Shown: positions 15,373 to 18,202 of the stretch, piece after piece
Numbering within the stretch: position 1 is the stretch's first letter
Layout: every line of letters begins with the position of its first letter
DNA from: Lachnospiraceae bacterium
GTDB taxonomy: Bacteria > Bacillota > Clostridia > Lachnospirales > Lachnospiraceae
NCBI GenBank assembly: GCA_017380975.1
Contig: JAFOCX010000083.1
Coordinates: 1 to 18,202, forward strand
Length of the DNA stretch: 18,202 bases
Reading direction: 5' to 3'
The notes under the pieces: generated by a model
Databases searched by the model: none
What the model saw: the letters and a program-made list of their open reading frames with translations, nothing else
What the model was told of the DNA's origin: nothing
Translations under genes and position numbers: made by a program

Positions 15373-16236
15373 ATGTTTTATATCGGGTGTCATTTATCCT
15401 GTGCCAAGGGCTATCTTCTGATGGTGAAGGAAGCGGAAAAGATTGGAGCGACTGCATTCCAGTTTTTTACAAGAAATCCTCGCGGCGGAAATGCAAAAGC
15501 ACTGGATGATGCAGATTTAGAAGCGTTTTTAAGAAACAAGGAAGAGTTGGGGATCGGTCCGCTGGTTGCCCATGCGCCTTATACATTAAATGGCTGTTCC
15601 GCAGATGAAAGCGTGCGTGATTTTGCCTGGAGAACTATGCGAGAGGATTTGGAACGTCTGGGAAAAATACGGATGGTCGCAGAGAGCAATGGACTGACTC
15701 CGGCAGAAATCTACTATAATTTCCATCCGGGCAGTCATGTGAAACAGGGAACAGAGGTCGGGATCCGGCTGATCTCGGAAATGCTGAATGGGATTCTGAC
15801 TCCGGACCATACTACAACTGTACTGCTGGAAACAATGGCAGGAAAGGGTAGTGAGGTCGGAGGAACTTTTGAGGAACTTCGCGAGATCATTGACCGGGTG
15901 GAACTTTCCGATAAAATCGGAGTATGCCTGGATACCTGCCATGTGTGGGACGGCGGTTATGATATCGTAAATGATCTGGACGGAGTTTTAAATGAATTTG
16001 ACAGAGTGATCGGGCTGGATCGATTGAAGGCCATTCATCTGAATGACAGTTTGAATCTGCGCGGGGCAAAAAAGGATCGTCACGCAAAGATCGGGGAAGG
16101 ACAGATCGGTCTGGAAGCGATGATCCGGATGATCAATCATCCGGCATTGAAAGATCTTCCGTTCTGTCTGGAAACACCAAATGAACTGGACGGATATGCA
16201 AAAGAAATTGCTTTACTGAGATCTAAGAGAAGATGA
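15373..16236 (+). CDS. nfo: Endonuclease IV (AP endonuclease)
   Basis: This 287-residue TIM-barrel, three-zinc DNA repair enzyme cuts DNA 5' to abasic sites. All nine metal ligands expected of the family can be placed: H67 (VAHAPY), H118 (FHPGSH), E143 (LLETMAG), D177 and H180 (CLDTCH), H212 (AIHLND), D225 and H227 (DRHAKIGEG) and E257 (LETP). The length matches the usual 280-300. GGAGAA lies before the ATG, and the gap from the permease stop is 9 bases with no terminator, so it is probably co-transcribed with the ABC operon, an unusual partnership. Confidence 0.95.
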   Translation: MFYIGCHLSCAKGYLLMVKEAEKIGATAFQFFTRNPRGGNAKALDDADLEAFLRNKEELGIGPLVAHAPYTLNGCSADESVRDFAWRTMREDLERLGKIRMVAESNGLTPAEIYYNFHPGSHVKQGTEVGIRLISEMLNGILTPDHTTTVLLETMAGKGSEVGGTFEELREIIDRVELSDKIGVCLDTCHVWDGGYDIVNDLDGVLNEFDRVIGLDRLKAIHLNDSLNLRGAKKDRHAKIGEGQIGLEAMIRMINHPALKDLPFCLETPNELDGYAKEIALLRSKRR

Positions 16237-16274
16237 TGGTCCGGCAGAATTCAGGAATATGCACATCGTCGAGG

Positions 16275-16303
16275 TGGACATAGAAGTGCATTTATGATAT
16301 GAT
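16275..16303 (+). promoter_or_regulatory. Sigma-A type promoter for apt
   Basis: TGGACA at 16275-16280 and TATGAT at 16298-16303 are 17 bases apart; each matches the consensus at five of six positions. A second overlapping TATGAT at 16293-16298 has poorer spacing. This sits in the 100-base gap between nfo and apt. No terminator for the upstream operon is visible in the gap. Confidence 0.65.
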
Positions 16304-16336
16304 GAAAACATCTTTGGAAAGGACGGATTTACAAAT

Positions 16337-16861
16337 ATGAAAAAGTTAGAAGAGTACGTAATCAGCATTCCGGATTTCCCGGAACCGGGAATTATTTTCC
16401 GTGATGTTACTTCCATTTTACAGGATGCAGATGGTCTTCATCTTGCGATCGATCAGCTGATCGATATGGTAAAGGATATTGATTTTGACGTGGTTGTAGG
16501 CGCAGAGTCCCGTGGATTTATCTTCGGTACACCGGTTGCTTACGAGCTTCACAAATCTTTCGTTCCGGCCAGAAAACCGGGCAAACTTCCGAGAGAGACT
16601 GTATCCAGAGAGTACGAACTGGAATATGGCAAAGGAACGATCGAGCTTCATAAGGATGCCATCAAACCGGGTCAGAAGGTTGTTATCATCGACGACCTGA
16701 TCGCAACAGGCGGTACTGTAGAAGCGATCGCAAAACTTGTGGAAGAACTTGGCGGCGAAGTTGTGAAGATCTGTTTCGTAATGGAGCTTGCAGGACTGGA
16801 AGGCAGAAAGAAACTGGAAGGTTACGATGTAGAATCCGCAATTATTTACGAAGGCAAATAA
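16337..16861 (+). CDS. apt: Adenine phosphoribosyltransferase
   Basis: This 174-residue purine salvage enzyme joins adenine to PRPP to give AMP. The N-terminal IPDFPEPGIIFRD (11-23) is characteristic of Apt, AESRGFIFG follows at 56-64, and the PRPP-binding loop VVIIDDLIATGGT is at 115-127. The length is standard (170-180). AAAGGA (16318-16323) lies somewhat far (13 bases) from the ATG. It has its own promoter and a strong terminator, so it forms a single-gene unit. No relA/spoT is seen within the window, although in many Firmicutes it lies near apt. Confidence 0.96.
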   Translation: MKKLEEYVISIPDFPEPGIIFRDVTSILQDADGLHLAIDQLIDMVKDIDFDVVVGAESRGFIFGTPVAYELHKSFVPARKPGKLPRETVSREYELEYGKGTIELHKDAIKPGQKVVIIDDLIATGGTVEAIAKLVEELGGEVVKICFVMELAGLEGRKKLEGYDVESAIIYEGK

Positions 16862-16872
16862 GAAATGAAGTT

Positions 16873-16911
16873 TGACTGGAGTCGTAAGCATTCGCCTCCA
16901 GTCATATTTTT
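16873..16911 (+). terminator. Rho-independent terminator after apt
   Basis: TGACTGGAG at 16873-16881 pairs perfectly with CTCCAGTCA at 16896-16904 (9 bp, 14-base loop), followed by TATTTTTATTC. It begins 12 bases after the apt stop codon. Confidence 0.9.
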
Positions 16912-16957
16912 ATTCTTTAAATAAAGAGCACACGATTGCAACAAGTGGTGATAAGTT

Positions 16958-17188
16958 ATGAGAGAAGTAGTGTTTAAGATGGAGCGCCCGGGTCTTGTGG
17001 AAGAGGGACAGACTGTGGATGTCAGTGAGTCTGTGACACCGATCAATGTCAATTATATGATCGAGCCGGCAGTGGCAATGTCCGGATTATTTAAGTTTAA
17101 TGAACGTTTGAAAAGCCGTCAGGGTGTCGTGAAATCGATCATCCAGAATGACCGCGGTTATTATGTGACCGTGGAGTTTGACGAGTAA
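16958..17188 (+). CDS. Small hypothetical protein, 76 residues
   Basis: I do not recognise this protein. It is 76 residues, soluble, acidic overall, without cysteine or membrane segments; the middle, NVNYMIEPAVAMSGLFKFNERLKSRQGVVKSI, and a final beta-like strand GYYVTVEFDE suggest a small compact fold. A GTGGTGAT element lies about 7 bases before the ATG. Codon use matches the neighbours, so it is probably a real gene. It follows the apt terminator by about 50 bases and precedes the next gene by 42 bases, so the two may be co-transcribed. No promoter with good spacing is evident in the gap. Confidence 0.7.
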   Translation: MREVVFKMERPGLVEEGQTVDVSESVTPINVNYMIEPAVAMSGLFKFNERLKSRQGVVKSIIQNDRGYYVTVEFDE

Positions 17189-17230
17189 GACAGGATTAGA
17201 AAGAAAAGGAAGAACGACCGGAGAAGAACG

Positions 17231-18202
17231 ATGTGGCGTATAGACAAAGCAGAACTTGGACAGTATTTGGATGAAATTGTATCTTGCGATGCATTCGAAT
17301 TACATAAAACAGAATTACCGAACGGAAAGCAGGAGTTTTACATTCCGTATATGATGAATGATGCAGTAGAGTGTTATCTGATCCTGAAAAACGGAACGAT
17401 GACCGGTGTTTATGATCCGAAGTCTGAAGCGGAGATTTCAGTGGAGCTTTTGGATACGGATAAGGGACCGGCTGCATTCTTTCGTCAGGGAGAAAGTTCC
17501 GTGTTTTCCATTTGGTATGAAGAAAGCTTCTGTGAACAGAAATGCTATCGCTATGACCAGATCGGTCATTTCTGGGTTGAAGGTGAAGAGCATTGGAGAC
17601 GACTGGTTTATATCACCGGAACCATTTACGACAAATTCCGTTATTTGGGAGAAGAAGTCTGCAATGAAAACGAACAGGCCTTGATGCCGTTGATGGAATT
17701 TGCACCGTTTCGTTATTATTCACCGATCCATGAATCATTGGACTCTTATTACGACGAGACAAACGAAGGACTGGAGTGCATGAGAGCGCTGGCGGAGGAA
17801 GCAGGAGATCGAGAATTCGTGCGACTGTTAAAACTGTATGAGCTGAATCCGTTCAAATCACAAATGGTGCGTCAGCTGGCCAATGCGATGCAAAGCCCGA
17901 AGAGAAATGGACTGTATGAATTGATCTTTCAAAAAGTGGAAGAGGCTGCATCTGCATATCCGGAACGTGAATATGCCGACGGACTCCATGAGACGATCCG
18001 GCGGAAACGCTCAGAAATTCCGGAGAAAATGATCTCCGACGGTTATACAGGTACCTATCCGAGATTTCAAAAAGGAAACCGGCAGGTTCTGGTTATGGAG
18101 GAACATCCATTTACGATCTCGGAATTAGAGTATGAAAACTATGGATTTAAGATCCAGTATATGATCTCGGAACTGGACGACATGAAAAAGGAATATCCTC
18201 TG
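17231..18202 (+). CDS. Hypothetical protein, DUF3878-like, 3' end beyond window
   Basis: The frame from the ATG at 17231 stays open to the last base, giving 324 visible codons with no stop. GGAGAAG lies 5-6 bases upstream of the ATG. The protein is soluble, rich in aromatic and acidic residues (MWRIDKAELGQYLDEIVSCD at the start; FAPFRYYSPIHESLDSYYDE near 160), with no signal peptide, membrane segment or catalytic motif I can name. The general pattern recalls the uncharacterised DUF3878 family of clostridia, but that is memory of the style rather than a match. The 42-base gap from the 76-residue gene has no terminator. Confidence 0.75.
   Translation, partial: MWRIDKAELGQYLDEIVSCDAFELHKTELPNGKQEFYIPYMMNDAVECYLILKNGTMTGVYDPKSEAEISVELLDTDKGPAAFFRQGESSVFSIWYEESFCEQKCYRYDQIGHFWVEGEEHWRRLVYITGTIYDKFRYLGEEVCNENEQALMPLMEFAPFRYYSPIHESLDSYYDETNEGLECMRALAEEAGDREFVRLLKLYELNPFKSQMVRQLANAMQSPKRNGLYELIFQKVEEAASAYPEREYADGLHETIRRKRSEIPEKMISDGYTGTYPRFQKGNRQVLVMEEHPFTISELEYENYGFKIQYMISELDDMKKEYPL

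Noticed and set aside
16915..16926. Short palindrome CTTTA-AA-TAAAG as an operator for the 76-residue gene
   Set aside because: Five A/T-rich base pairs next to a terminator T-run are expected by chance; there is no second copy.

Overview
The window looks like chromosomal DNA from an anaerobic gut-type Firmicute, most likely Lachnospiraceae or a close clostridial relative. The evidence is moderate GC, strong AGGAGG-type ribosome binding sites, short gene spacing, an oxygen-sensitive iron-sulfur enzyme set, and proteins that read as clostridial (VanR/VanS-like two-component pair, TDT-family channel, endonuclease IV, a DUF3878-like protein). This is judged from sequence character; no search was run. 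Every gene I accept lies on the + strand. I see no rRNA, tRNA, CRISPR array, insertion sequence or phage gene.

Region 1 (1-7835) is one tightly packed redox operon of eight genes with overlaps or gaps of at most 15 bases. It holds asrA (5' end cut by the window), asrB and asrC (anaerobic sulfite reductase), a NasA/NarB-type molybdopterin oxidoreductase (probably nitrate reductase), a 16-cysteine four-cluster ferredoxin, an FAD/NAD(P)H oxidoreductase, a TDT/TehA/SLAC1-type anion channel, and mobA, which makes the guanine dinucleotide form of the molybdenum cofactor. The simplest reading is NAD(P)H -> FAD protein -> ferredoxin -> Mo enzyme beside NADH -> AsrB/AsrA -> AsrC siroheme. This could couple nitrate reduction to a siroheme sulfite/nitrite reductase, or serve a sulfur oxyanion.

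Region 2 (7836-9118) has a 160-base intergenic leader with at least three RNA hairpins, one capped by a GAAA tetraloop, which is a candidate riboswitch. It is followed by an ECF-transporter S-component-like membrane protein, then a membrane-anchored protein that resembles the sulfite-oxidase-type molybdopterin-binding fold but has no cysteine. The latter has its own good sigma-A promoter and is followed by a rho-independent terminator. The closeness to mobA makes a cofactor or pterin uptake role an attractive but unproven idea.

Region 3 (9185-16236) starts at an extended -10 promoter. It encodes an OmpR-family response regulator, a sensor histidine kinase, an 817-residue exported/membrane protein, an ABC ATPase, an ABC-2 permease and endonuclease IV (nfo), all overlapping or nearly so. 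This looks like a self-regulated envelope or export module with a DNA-repair gene at its end.

Region 4 (16237-18202) has a promoter, apt (adenine phosphoribosyltransferase) and a strong terminator. A small conserved-looking 76-residue protein follows, then the 5' 324 codons of a DUF3878-like protein that runs off the window.
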